Source: Gracilariopsis chorda (lineage: Eukaryota; Rhodophyta; Florideophyceae; Gracilariales; Gracilariaceae). Taken from it: a stretch of DNA of 64,000 nucleotides. Below are positions 36,051 to 46,099 of the stretch, piece by piece. Below the pieces are notes generated by a model. That model searched no databases. It was not told the DNA's origin and saw only the letters and a list, made by a program, of their open reading frames with translations. A program made the position numbers and the translations under genes. The first letter of the stretch is position 1. Every line of letters starts with the position of its first letter. The DNA lies in assembly GCA_003194525.1 (NCBI GenBank), contig NBIV01000361.1, positions 1-64,000 on the forward strand. The letters are read 5' to 3'.

Positions 36051-37330
36051 CTACCAATAGCCGCTGTTGGTTGTACCGCATCTGTGTTTGAGTGAACTGA
36101 GGCTCAGGATGCTCTTTGCCCATATAAAGAACGAATATCTTTGCCTCTGGCAATACCTAATTACCAGATCGTATAGCCGATCCTTTGAATCATGGAAGGT
36201 TTTTTCTTCTGCGGTGGACTCGAACCACCTCACTTTGTACTGGCAGTCCTCAGCCATACCGTGTGTATACCCCATGATATTATTGATAAATTTCCCGTCA
36301 TTTTGTTTCTCTGCCAGAGACGTGGGTCACAGATGACCAAATGTTCACGATTTTGGGACTCCTCGATCCCATCATTCTCAATGAGAACCGTGGAATTGTT
36401 GGCGTCAGTGCTAAAGGATTTGAATGGAACAATAAGCCTTCTGAGAAGCTTCCCGGAGAGCCTCTTGCTTTGCAAATCGTGTTTATTGAGATACCAAGTG
36501 CCAAAGAAGCTATATGTAAGTGCTGGTCTCAGGCATTTTCTGTTCAACAATGCAAGTATCGTATCCAAGCTTGTAGAACTGCTACGCTTTGTTGAACGTC
36601 TCTGTGGTATGCAGAATCAACTAATGCAGATGTGCCACAAACTTTATCTCAACGTCTTGAGATTGTTCTCCTTTCATAGACTTGAGACGCTTGGAAACCT
36701 GCGGCTCTGGAACCCAAGCAAGTGCAAACTCGAATAGGGAGTTCCCTGTGCTCTCGTGGACTTGAGTATCGTCCCAAACATTTTAGCGCGTCGCAGCATA
36801 GATTGCATATGTTCTATCCTTAGGAACTTGGTCCCTCCATGAATACAGCTGGAGTCTGTCGAACGTCCAAACGTTGCTATTAGCCTGTGGCTGATTGAAC
36901 AAATTAGGGACTTTCTTGATGTGGAGGATTCTAGAGAGGATCCAAAAAGCATTGAATCTATTTTGGAACACTTTTGCTGGACGAATATGACGCAAGGGCC
37001 TTATGCAAACCCTTAATGAGTTTAAAACGCTCTTGCGCCTGCAAATGGACTGGTTGAGTTTAGTGGGAGGATCTTCGTGAAACTAGAATAGCGATCGGAG
37101 AGCACCCGTAAGTACCCTCTTGTAATAATCTGCAACGTGCTCAATAATTTGGTCTCTATTCTCTTCAGAGGCCCTCTCACTGGGAAGAACTTCAAAGGGG
37201 TAAAGCGTTGCGTTTCAGAGACATATAAGTTTTCAGACATGATTCAAACTCATTCAAGATTAGATGCACATCGGGGACCATGCTTGGACAGTATAACCAT
37301 TGAAGCATTGTTGCACACATCCTTTGCTCA
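36051..37330 (-). pseudogene. G4, Ty3/gypsy integrase core, C-terminus and chromodomain
   Basis: On the minus strand a Zn-finger remnant (SKHGPRCASN near 37290) is followed by FFPVRGPLKRI near 37180 and the block LSDRYSSFTKILPL near 37100. The region of the second and third catalytic residues is scrambled by shifts. A NQPQANSNVWTFDRLQLY block near 36890 marks the Q-E-R site, where Glu is absent. A GPY/F-like region follows (FKSFSTDANNSTVLIENDG near 36430). The chromodomain is read as QYKVRWFEST near 36240, then KDRLYDLVIRYCQRQR. The C-terminal order matches E1, so both belong to chromoviruses. Confidence 0.82.
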
Positions 37331-38492
37331 CCTGGAGGTCAAGCCCGACAGGGGTAGCGGTGCCCGTGTGTCACGGGTTCTCGTAGAGATGGTGGTTCGA
37401 ACACTTGCTCGCTTAAGTTTATTGTAGGAATGCGGACTTATATTTCTTCAGCATTCTGGTTAATGGAATGGTATGGTCTCTTGCATATCTACACAGAACC
37501 GATCCGCACATTTTACTACAACTAACTCTTCCTTTGACACATTTTTCACTGCCCTCTGTTCGAAATCAGAAACTAGACGTATTGTATGTGAGTTTGAAGA
37601 TAAATAGTTGTTCCAAGTTGTCTTTGGTATGCATAAGAGATCGATTATGTCTTCTGAGGGTTTGACGGTGGTCTCATTGCCTCTAAGTGTGCACAATGTT
37701 GTACCTGCGATCTGGTTCTCTCACTCGTTTTGTTGAAGCCCTCGCAGTCATGCTCTGCGAGTCGTAACCTACTCCCATTCAATGTATGATTAGCTTTGGA
37801 ATCCGATAGTCCTAGAAGCCAATCCAAGGCTTGGGCGATCGAAAATCAGTTCGGAGCGTGTGGACTATAAGTATCGTCAAAGAATGGTCAATGATCATAC
37901 AGCTGCGAAACACTCTCGCTCTGTGCCAACAGAACTTCTGTCTGCAGACGACAAAGTAATAATTCAGTATTTCAATGTATGATGGGTTCTGCATGATATT
38001 GAATCAATACAAATGTAATCTCTGTAGCACTAGTTTCGGTTTCCCTCGGGAACGTTTTGTCTGCTATTTGCAGCTTCACGACTTGCATATGCAGCAGAGC
38101 GTGCTTCAGCTCGTCGAGCGACTCGACCTGCATACCTATGAGCTATTGTAGCTTAGAAGAGTACTATTTCGTCGTAAACTCTGTTAGCGTTGCTCCGTTC
38201 TTTGCGATGTCTCGCTCGAAACCTCTGTACGTGCTGTAGGCGCCCAGAAAAGTCCAGACTTCAGTATTTGTTGTAGTACAGGTAGACGTTTTGAAACCTT
38301 CAAGGTTCTTCGTCGCTACTTATATTAACACTGTACTGAATACGTAAACAACGTATTCAGCCGATCACCGAAAAATGATACACTCCTTCAGGCTTAGAGG
38401 TAACTCTCATTACTCAAGAATAGTGAGAACCTCGGCAAAATGACGCACGTGGTCTTCTGACGTTTCGTAAGACATCAATTAGCCATCTGTCG
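37331..38492. other. No gene recognised between G4 and repeat B
   Basis: The minus strand should hold the upstream part of G4. One ORF (37696-37460) is protein-like but has no motif. The region may include decayed RNase H. Confidence 0.3.
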
Positions 38493-39632
38493 TGAAATAA
38501 TACGTTTAAAAAAAGATGCGGCCTGTAGCAATAGCTAGTGTCTATCGGACCGGTGCGCTGACCTCATATGACGTGAGCACAACGGCACGCAAAATTAAAA
38601 ATAAAATTGAAATCTGATCCGCATGGCCCCACATTTCAAATTTCGAACTTGAAACATGGCCAACCAGGTGGTCTTTGAACTATAAGATCTGTGGACGGGG
38701 CCATTGTGTACGAATGTTATTGACGATAGTGCTTGATGTGACAGCTACGACTTTTGGGGATGTGTCGTGGATATGGTTCAGTGCTGCCGGCGTAGAAGAC
38801 ATGATGAGAAGATCAAAGTGAAAAAGTTTTTGGAAAAGTTTTAAGGTGTTGATTAAGTTCTAGAGTAATTAACATTGACCTCATATGAGGTCGCTGGTCA
38901 GATAGACACTAGAGAAGGCGCAAAAAGGAAAATTTCTTTGCTTCAACACAAGTTGAAGTAGTTGGAGTTATGTTCGTTGAGAACAGGGACCGAGGTTGCG
39001 CTCTGCTCTTTCCCTCTTATAGTAGAGAGAGGAAAACGCTACTCGTCCTCCTCGGACTACGCTAGATGCACGCAGCACTGTATGTGGCATTGTAAGCAGG
39101 CCATGTCACCATCCTTAGGGATGGTGAAAAGGTTGAACTGCTCTGTCACCATGTTGAGCAAGACTCCGACAAAAATAGTTTGTGTAAATTATGCTAGACC
39201 TACGAGCACTGGGCGACTTCACTATGACCGATTTCCAAAGACGCAGGATGATGTTCGTAAGATGTGCAGTCAATATCTTCGTTGATGACCGGGACAATCA
39301 ACTACGAGTTGTATCCAACAGTACAGCAAGCATACAACACTCGTACATCTTAGGTATATCTGCCAGTTTCATCGATGTTCAAATGATGCCCAACAATCAA
39401 AGAAACTGCCCTGCAAGCGATTCTCTTTATTTTAGGACGTCCCGGGATATCTGACAAAATATTTGATGTGCGTAAGTTCAACGGACTTTTGTTTCATATA
39501 TGCCGTTGGATGCTACAAGTGATTTGATATGCGTATAACCACAGAATATGCTTACTGCGTATCATTCGTGCATCAGGTCTTCTCTCTGGGATTAAAGGGG
39601 TTCGTAAAGGCCCACAATGACAGCTGTAGATG
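38493..39632. repeat. Repeat B, second copy of repeat A, carrying a MITE
   Basis: It starts TGAAATAATAC like copy A, is interrupted at 38539-38908 by a 370-bp insertion, then follows copy A closely from AAAAAGGAAAATT at 38922 to about 39115 and again from 39321 to 39632. On the minus strand the TATA-like box reads CTATAAGAGGG near 39018. If this is an LTR read on the minus strand it could belong to G4, which lies about 1.2 kb further along that strand. No priming signals confirm it. Confidence 0.6.
38539..38908. mobile_element. MITE-1, 370 bp, inserted in repeat B
   Basis: Its ends are inverted repeats of about 40 bp: TGTCTATCGGACCGG with GACCTCATATGA further in at the left, and the complement of GATAGACA with the same GACCTCATATGA at the right. 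CTAG flanks both sides (38535-38538 and 38909-38912). The corresponding place in repeat A (16397-16400, TTAG) is uninterrupted and has a single copy, which is an empty-site comparison. There is no ORF. Flanking CTAG and TIR length do not fix the superfamily. A 3-bp duplication would suit PIF/Harbinger. Confidence 0.82.
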
Positions 39633-41189
39633 CACCTGACGTCACTGCAATGACGATCTGCTGCAGCATGTTATCAGTGGTTCTCTACTGCTAGGCTACA
39701 AAGCCAGAAGATGGAAAAGAAGGTGGAGTCAACACCACATTTTGCAAACCCGCGAAGAGTTCTGGAGTCGTTGCGCTCAGCTCAACGCTTTCGTTAAAAA
39801 TGCTAGGGTTGAGAGTACTTCTATAACGACTCTCCCCGACAATTAGGCAGCGCCTCATTCAGTCATTGACTGTGTTTATCCGGAAGCCTGGCCATGGGGC
39901 CGAGTAAGAAACGCTGAGGAGTTCCGCAGATTTGATTTCACTACACGCCCCGCCAAATTTCTTATCAGAACTAGACTTACGGTCACTTTCCGATGAGAAT
40001 AATTATCCTTCGAGGTCGAACGTAGGTGAAACCTACAAACGTCGGTAAACATCTCGGAAAAACGGTACAAAATATGGATACTGCCGAAGAATAGACGGTT
40101 TAAAACAAAAGACAAATGATTTCAGTACTAGGCCAGAAGGCAGAACAATGAAGCTCAATGCGCTACTTCAGAGGACTCGCCGCTATCAGCGGAATAGTTA
40201 ACAGACAAAGCCTGAACTGAGAAGCCGAATGGGCCAAAAACGTTTGGAGAACTGAGTTTTTGGGCATCATATTGTCAGTGGAAGTATGGAAAAAAAGGCG
40301 GTGCCCAGAATTTTCAAAAGGACGAGTGTCTAGTAGATGTACAGCCGAGTGTCCAACTCGACACAAGAAGTTGTGGTTTACCTTCTGACCTCGCGTTGCA
40401 ACGTCCACAATGGGGACAGCACCGAAATAACGCCAGAGTCCAGGAAATGGCCTATGGCATGGTCTAAGACGCTTCCACCAAATACCCAATCGGCAAAAAA
40501 ACAGCAGAACAGGGTATCCTTCAATTTGACAAAATCCCTGACCTGTGCATCCGCTACGGTTGCGTCCTTTGGTACTGACAGTAAGATAGCTTTACGTACC
40601 GTGGTTCTCTTTCACATTCAATTGTCGTGATTGAGGTTACAGGTATGCTGTATACCTAAACAGAAACCGCCAGAAGCCGAAGAAGCTGAATAACAGAGCA
40701 CCGTGGACAACAAGCAGGCGAAAGCCTGAAGCGAAAGAGACTGGACGGGTAGTACCCGTCGTTTTTGCGATACGAGGTGAACCTCGACTATAGTTGCGCA
40801 GTCTATAACGTGCATTATCAGCGTAGACAATTGCAAAACTACGGCATGAATTGTGATGCAATGCTAGACCGAAAGGTCCAAAGTCTTGAAAAGTCCAGCA
40901 GACTGTACGTGGAAGCTGGGGCGTGAGCTAATGAATCAAATACCGTCAATGGACAAAACAGCCATCCTATACATAGGTATTAACTTCAAAATGAAGTATA
41001 TAACTCTAAAAGTTTACACGTGCCTGCGTGACGCAGTTTGTAAAAAGGTGGTGCCACATGAGTGCAAAGCACGGTGGTTAGGCGTTAATGCCTGAATGAC
41101 CAATTCGTATTTTTCACAGAATTGTATTTACTAGGCTAGAAACGGCGGTTGAAGTGACTCTGTTGACGTTGCTGTTCTCTTTCTTTAGC
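39633..41189. other. No gene recognised
   Basis: Several ORFs of 70-110 codons overlap on opposite strands without motifs. A hydrophilic + strand thread runs through 39860-40170. Confidence 0.3.
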
Positions 41190-41810
41190 GAATCGATGCT
41201 CTTTACCCTTGCAGTGGTCTTAATAGTGCTTTTAATTGTTGAACGACGATATACGGCAAGTATAACCACCAGACGGGGACGTTTTCGACAACACCTTATT
41301 TCTGTGCTTGGTGACGTGAAGGTGTTCCTTGACACCTACGCGGCTGTTGAAGGGTTAATCGCACTCGTCACACCTGGTTGAGTGGAGGCAACGTCGAGTT
41401 GTCAGCTTCTTCTGGTGGCGGATGCGACTGTTTGCCACGCCGTAAGGGATGGTTTTTCCATGGTTAGTGATCGCCAAGAAACCTCTGAGGGTCTGATGGG
41501 CCTAGTCGTACGCTTGACGAATACTTTCCCTGAGTGTGTGAAATATTGCAGCTTTTTGCACAACGGAGCCCTGTTGAAGTCCGTCTGGACCTTCTGTGGT
41601 CTTGTCAATTGGCTTGGGAGAAGATGGTTGACTACGAGGCGTCCGCAGCTCAAGCGAAACGAGGTTGTCAAATGGTTCAAGTGATGGCGTACGGGGTTCA
41701 AAGAAGAGGTTCCAGTCAGCTACGGAGGTTCCAGACTGAGCGTGGTCCACGGGTTGCAGCGGCAGCGCTGTTGACGGTGGTTCCGAGAATATGTCAGTGT
41801 TAGTGTACGC
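41190..41810 (-). pseudogene. Second protein with two U1-type zinc fingers, broken
   Basis: The minus-strand reading from about 41810 has a Pro/Ser-rich N-terminus (FFEPRTPSLEPFDNLVSLEL near 41690), like the pseudogene at 15.6-16.2 kb. A first finger is read near 41360: CDEC, a stop, then PFNSRVGVKEHLHVTKH, with a C-x2-C ... H-x5-H pattern. A second decayed finger near 41260 reads YTCRISSFNN then, past a stop, KHY and DHCKGKEH. Two fingers after a Pro/Ser-rich region is the same architecture as the first copy. The reading is broken by four stops. Confidence 0.6.
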
Positions 41811-42002
41811 AGACGGCGAAGACCGGGGTAACCTGAATCAGAGTATTGAGCTCAATGGAAACACAAATTTGGTCAGAAATCAAGATTCTGCATGCTTAGG
41901 ATCTCTGTGGGTCATCATTACTTGGGGAATTTTGTGTAGCAAAATCCACCCCTGCTAGACGATTACCAATTTCTAGTAAGGGCTATACTTAATTCCAAAT
42001 GC

Positions 42003-42686
42003 TACAAATGTTAGGAACAGAAGTGCAATAGTTGAAGTGGTTGGAAGTCGATGATGATGGTCCGAGTTGGAGTTTGGAGCATCCATCGGGTTGTACAGGG
42101 AGTTTCTAGCCTAGTTCGATCAGTGCCGGTACTCGATGAGAACTGGTCCGAGGTAAACGAAATTATGCTTGGTATTCTGGGTGGCTTCCGTATGTTGGTG
42201 GTTTACAGGTTTCAGCGCCAGATATTTTCGTGTGATTACTTGGCGAATTCCACCAGCGGTGATGACTCGTTTTATGACTTGGAATGTGCCAGCAACAGGA
42301 AGGGTCTTCATGGTCTGGCATGAATCTAGTTTGCCCGTGATGACTTGGCACGGATCGATAGGGAATCTTTTATGACCGCTTGATCATACCTGTACCGTGT
42401 TAGGTTTCTGCCAAATTTGAAAGTAGTAGGCGATCTGTACGTTAGAGCCAACGTTGTCTACGTGGTCGAATAGGTATTGACTGATATATGCACGGTGTCC
42501 TGTCATATTGACAGTATGTTACAAAAAAAGTCAACTCAGCTTGGAGGCCAGGTAGACATGTCAAATAGATAACCGATCTCTTCAAGAAATCTAGTAGAAT
42601 AAACCTAGGTACAGTAGACACGTTACAACTGATTCTAGAGCCAACTATACTCAAATAAAGGTAAATAATAACTCAATCTTACAAAT
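42003..42686. repeat. Left arm of a ~690-bp inverted repeat
   Basis: This arm aligns in inverse orientation with 43840-44525 over nearly its full length. Shared blocks include GCATCCATCGGG near 42079, CTAGCCTAGTTC near 42107, TGTCATATTGACAGTATGT near 42500, GGCCAGGTAGACATGTCAAA near 42546 and GAGCCAACTATACTCAAA near 42637. The same relation is visible in translated form on both strands, but I regard that as a by-product. Confidence 0.85.
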
Positions 42687-43041
42687 GTGTCAAATGTAAA
42701 GTGTTATATGTCCTTGAATGAAGAGATTTCACACGATATCGACGCATTACACGTTTTAATGAGAGATATATATGATCTGCAGGCTGACTGACTGATACGG
42801 AGAGTGGAATGATTCTCTGTATAGGTTTTTGGGAAGCGATACTCACAAGAACCAAATGTTTGAAACTAGAAAACTTTGCCGAAGCTGAATTGCTTCTAGT
42901 CCACATATTCGTTGTGTTCTTGATTCACGGGCTGGTGAAGAATGGTTGGAACGAGAGTGCCCATAAATTAATGAAAGGTTCTATCGTATTTTCGAGAGCT
43001 TCTTTTGCTGTGTTCCAACAAAATGTGAACATTTCAAATTA

Positions 43042-43450
43042 CCCCTAGAAGGAAGTTTTCACTTTTAGAAGTGCATTTGGAGTGCAATATTCAAGGGCCT
43101 CGCACCCCATTTGGGTTCTTGGGTAGAGGTCCATGTATCCTTCAAATGGACACCTCCGGCACACAAAATTGCAAGTTTTCCATTTTTGGATGTCGCACGG
43201 ATTGCAAATGGCGTGTGGCCACTTTTAAAGGATTGCAAGTGGAGTATAAATGGAATGCAAAGTGTATGACCAGCACTATATCTGCGTACCACTTGCGTTC
43301 TTTGGAAATTCCATTTGAATACCTCGAGTGCAGGCAAGAAACAGAGATTTCGAGACCTCCAAATTGCGTCCAATTAGCTTCCGTGCGTCATCCGCAACAG
43401 CCATGCACGCTCCAAAAGCACTCCTAGTATTCCAAAACATCCCCTTAGGG
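43042..43450. mobile_element. MITE-2, ~409 bp, in the spacer of the inverted repeat
   Basis: The left end CCCCTAGAAGGAAGTTTTCA and the right end, read on the minus strand as CCCTAAGGGGATGTTTTGG, are followed by matching blocks (AGAAGTGCATTTGGAGTGCA on the left, GGAGTGCTTTTGGAGCGTGC on the right), giving TIRs near 45 bp. TA flanks both ends. The interior is rich in TTGCAA-type words and has no coding thread I accept. The CCCTA terminus resembles the ends of T1, so it may be a non-autonomous relative, although the flank differs. Confidence 0.65.
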
Positions 43451-43839
43451 TACACCACGATCAAGATGAGAACTGGTACATGACCAAGCAGCTACGTAGA
43501 TGCTTCGCTGTGGAATGTGGCCACCTCTGCCCAGATCTGTTTTCGGAATAAGCAGATATTTGCACCGCACGTTCTAGCCTTCTATTCGTATTGTCGTCGG
43601 AATTCAACGAACTTCCCATGGCAGTTACCACTATGGTCTATACGTGTTATAACATATAGTACGACATAACCTCAGTTCCAGTCTGAAAAGAGTCTGTCTT
43701 GCATCTGAGGTCGCGATATGCACCTATATACCAATTATGCATCGCTATGAATGAAAACAGGGGTGACCGATCCATGAAAAGTTTCGAAAAGTGCTTTAGT
43801 TTGCCTTAGAGATGGTGAGGACTGATCTCCGGTAGCCTT

Positions 43840-44525
43840 TTGTTAGATTTAGGTACTATTTTACCTTTGTTTGAGTATAGTTGGCTCCATCATCAGTTAT
43901 GACGTGTCCACGTTTCCTTTTTTTATTCTATTCGATGTCCTGGAGAGATCGATTACCTATTTGACATGTCTACCTGGCCTCAAAGCCGAGTTGACATCTT
44001 TTGTGACATACTGTCAATATGACACGACAACATGCTCATGTCAGAAAAGCCCGAACCAACCACGTGGACAAATTTGGATCCGAAATAGACGTTGTCTACT
44101 ACTTAAAACGTTGGCAAACACCCCACATGGCACAGTAATGGTCAAACGGTCATAGATGGTTCTCGAGAGATCCGTGCCATGTAATCATGAGCACTTTGGG
44201 GTTATGACACATCATCAAGACCCGGTCTGTTGCTGATCCTTGCCAAGTCATAGAACAAGTAATCAGCTGGGGAATTCGTCAAGTCATCAAACGGCTAGAT
44301 CTGGCATTGAACCCGGTAAACCACCCACATATGGAGACCAACGAGAAGACCAAGCATAAAGCCGTTAAAGACGGACAATTTCTCATCAACTAGCGGCACT
44401 GATAGAACTAGGCTAGACCCTCTATATAAACCCCGATGGATGCTCTGAAGTTCAATTCGGATCATCACCATCCACTTCCAACCATTCTCAACCATTGCAC
44501 CTCTGTTTTTAACACCATTCAAGCC
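43840..44525. repeat. Right arm of the ~690-bp inverted repeat
   Basis: It is the inverted partner of 42003-42686, with a spacer of about 1.15 kb. It contains TATATAAA at 44423-44430, so both arms could point promoters outward, as two LTRs of one family in head-to-head arrangement would. A foldback-type element is the alternative. Outer ends fade out without a clean TIR or target duplication. Confidence 0.85.
44423..44430 (+). promoter_or_regulatory. TATA-like box in the right arm
   Basis: TATATAAA sits in a CT-rich context about 30 bp upstream of a C/A-rich stretch. The inverted arm on the left has the degenerate TGTACAA on the minus strand. It is a candidate core promoter directed away from the spacer. 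No transcript evidence. Confidence 0.45.
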
Positions 44526-45228
44526 CTGAGAACTTTCTCGTGAGACGTAAACCATACTTCTCGTCTCTCTCCTAACTCCGAGAGTTGCTCACTGTAACAG
44601 ATTAGGATTGATTTATATGGAGAGCCCAAAGGCCTGACCTGTATCGCGCAAACTCCGCCCAAGTACGGGTCAATGACACCGCTTTCTTGACTATTAGTGG
44701 AGTGACGGGCTACCCTTTAAGCTTCCATTGCGGCTGTGTTCAAGCTCTTGCTGCGCCGAGAACACCACGTTTCGTAAAAAGAAGAGTAGCGGTTCTGGTT
44801 TTACAATCTTTCCAATCCCTTGACCCCTTGTAACCTCGACTTAAGGAATTCTACTCTAGATACTCCGATACGTGTCCATGTTCTTAAAGCGAAGGGACTC
44901 GACCTTGAGACCTCAAACTTCGGCTTTTATGCTTGAACCCACTTGGTCACATCGCAGGTTTTTACTCTGGCAAAGTTCGAAAACATTCCGCATTATAATG
45001 ACCGATATCCAGTTTTTTGGCCCGATATATTGACCAATTTGGCAAGACTTCCGTACACAGGTACGTTGGCTGGAAAAATCGTTGAGCTTGACTTTTCTTT
45101 TCAGCCGATCAAATAGAAAGCCAACGTTTTCGCATATGCGTTTTTAAGATACCCAAAACATGCTGAAAGTTCTGAAGTGATGAACCGCTCATTACTCCAG
45201 GAAGCAGTTTTCAGAACTTTCAAAGTCA

Positions 45229-45739
45229 ATGCTATATCTCAGCTTGAAGAAGTATAGAAAGCAGAAACGCGCGTATTCATCAACAGATATAGAAACTGCA
45301 AAGAGTTTAAAAACTTATATAAGTATCCACAGGGCTCTTTTCACAAACAAAACGTATTTTTGTATATATAGAGACGACTCTGCGTGCCCAAAGGCCAAGT
45401 ACGACTTCAGATACTACAAGACTAACAAGATCCACCTGTATGAGGATATATATTCCATTCAAAAAGACATATGAAAATATTTGAAGGCTACACCACTGGA
45501 AGTCGTTACGATAAACAAAATAAAGAATACGTCAACTCGTTTCTTAAATGCTAAGAAAAGAAATGGCGAACCACAAAATCCCAGGGTGATCTTCAACCAC
45601 TACCTCCGCCGAAAAGGAAGTGGGTACGATTTACAATGAACGTCATCACACCGCTATCCAAGACGAAAAATGGAAATAGTCAATTGTATGTGGTAGTAGA
45701 CCACCTATCCACGTTGATCAGGGTTATCGCAAGCACATC
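45229..45739 (+). pseudogene. G5 left part, Ty3/gypsy integrase up to the T1 insertion
   Basis: The stretch at 45630-45739 reads as an integrase core start. It includes RFTMNVITPLSKTKNG, where the first catalytic Asp is Asn, and LYVVVDHLSTLIRVIA. The recognisable thread stops at 45739, exactly where T1 begins. The ORF at 45229-45474 and the reading after it could be the Zn-binding region but are too decayed to prove. Confidence 0.8.
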
Positions 45740-45766
45740 CCCTAGAAAACCTATACTGCTACAAAT
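45740..45766 (+). repeat. T1 left terminal inverted repeat
   Basis: It opens with CCCTAG, which is exact in the right end. The following positions agree at AAA, T, TA, TGC, CA and AT spacings. Some mutations separate the two ends, in keeping with the decay of the genes inside. Confidence 0.75.
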
Positions 45767-45801
45767 ATGTGATTCATGTCTTACATTGTTGTGTAGCAAC
45801 A

Positions 45802-45996
45802 GGCGTACAAATCATGAGTAGAGTGTACGCCCTTGGTAGGATAGCTACAAACGGCGTTCAATTTTTTATTGATTTTTGTGTGTTTTTGGTACGCCAACCG
45901 TATTATTGCAACGAGGGTACTGCGGTATTTTTCAGATGGCGTACGAAAGGCCTATTCAACGAAATTTGTACGCCTAATGTTCGCAACGGGTACGCC
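45802..45996. repeat. T1 left subterminal GTACGCC motifs
   Basis: Six copies of GTACGCC or its complement GGCGTAC occur here in both orientations. Clustered subterminal repeats are the usual transposase-binding sites of CACTA-type elements. Confidence 0.75.
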
Positions 45997-46099
45997 TGAT
46001 GTTCGCCAAGCAGTGAAAATTCGACAATTCAAAACTAATCGAAGGCCTTTGAAAACGTAGCCAGTTGGTAAGCAATTCGTCAGTTTTTGTCAACTAGTT

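Noticed and set aside
36205-36240. A perfect T-arm-like stem with GGTTCGAGTCC on the minus strand, suggesting a tRNA gene
   Set aside because: The bases are part of the G4 chromodomain codons and the rest of a cloverleaf is absent.
38539-38908. MITE-1 as a canonical CACTA element because its right end reads GACACTA
   Set aside because: The orientation is wrong: CACTA elements start with CACTA and end with TAGTG, whereas here TAGTG is on the left and CACTA on the right.
42051-44555. Similar ORFs on opposite strands in the two inverted arms
   Set aside because: The similarity follows from the DNA inverted repeat. The ORFs differ in ends, have no motif and are better explained as non-coding.
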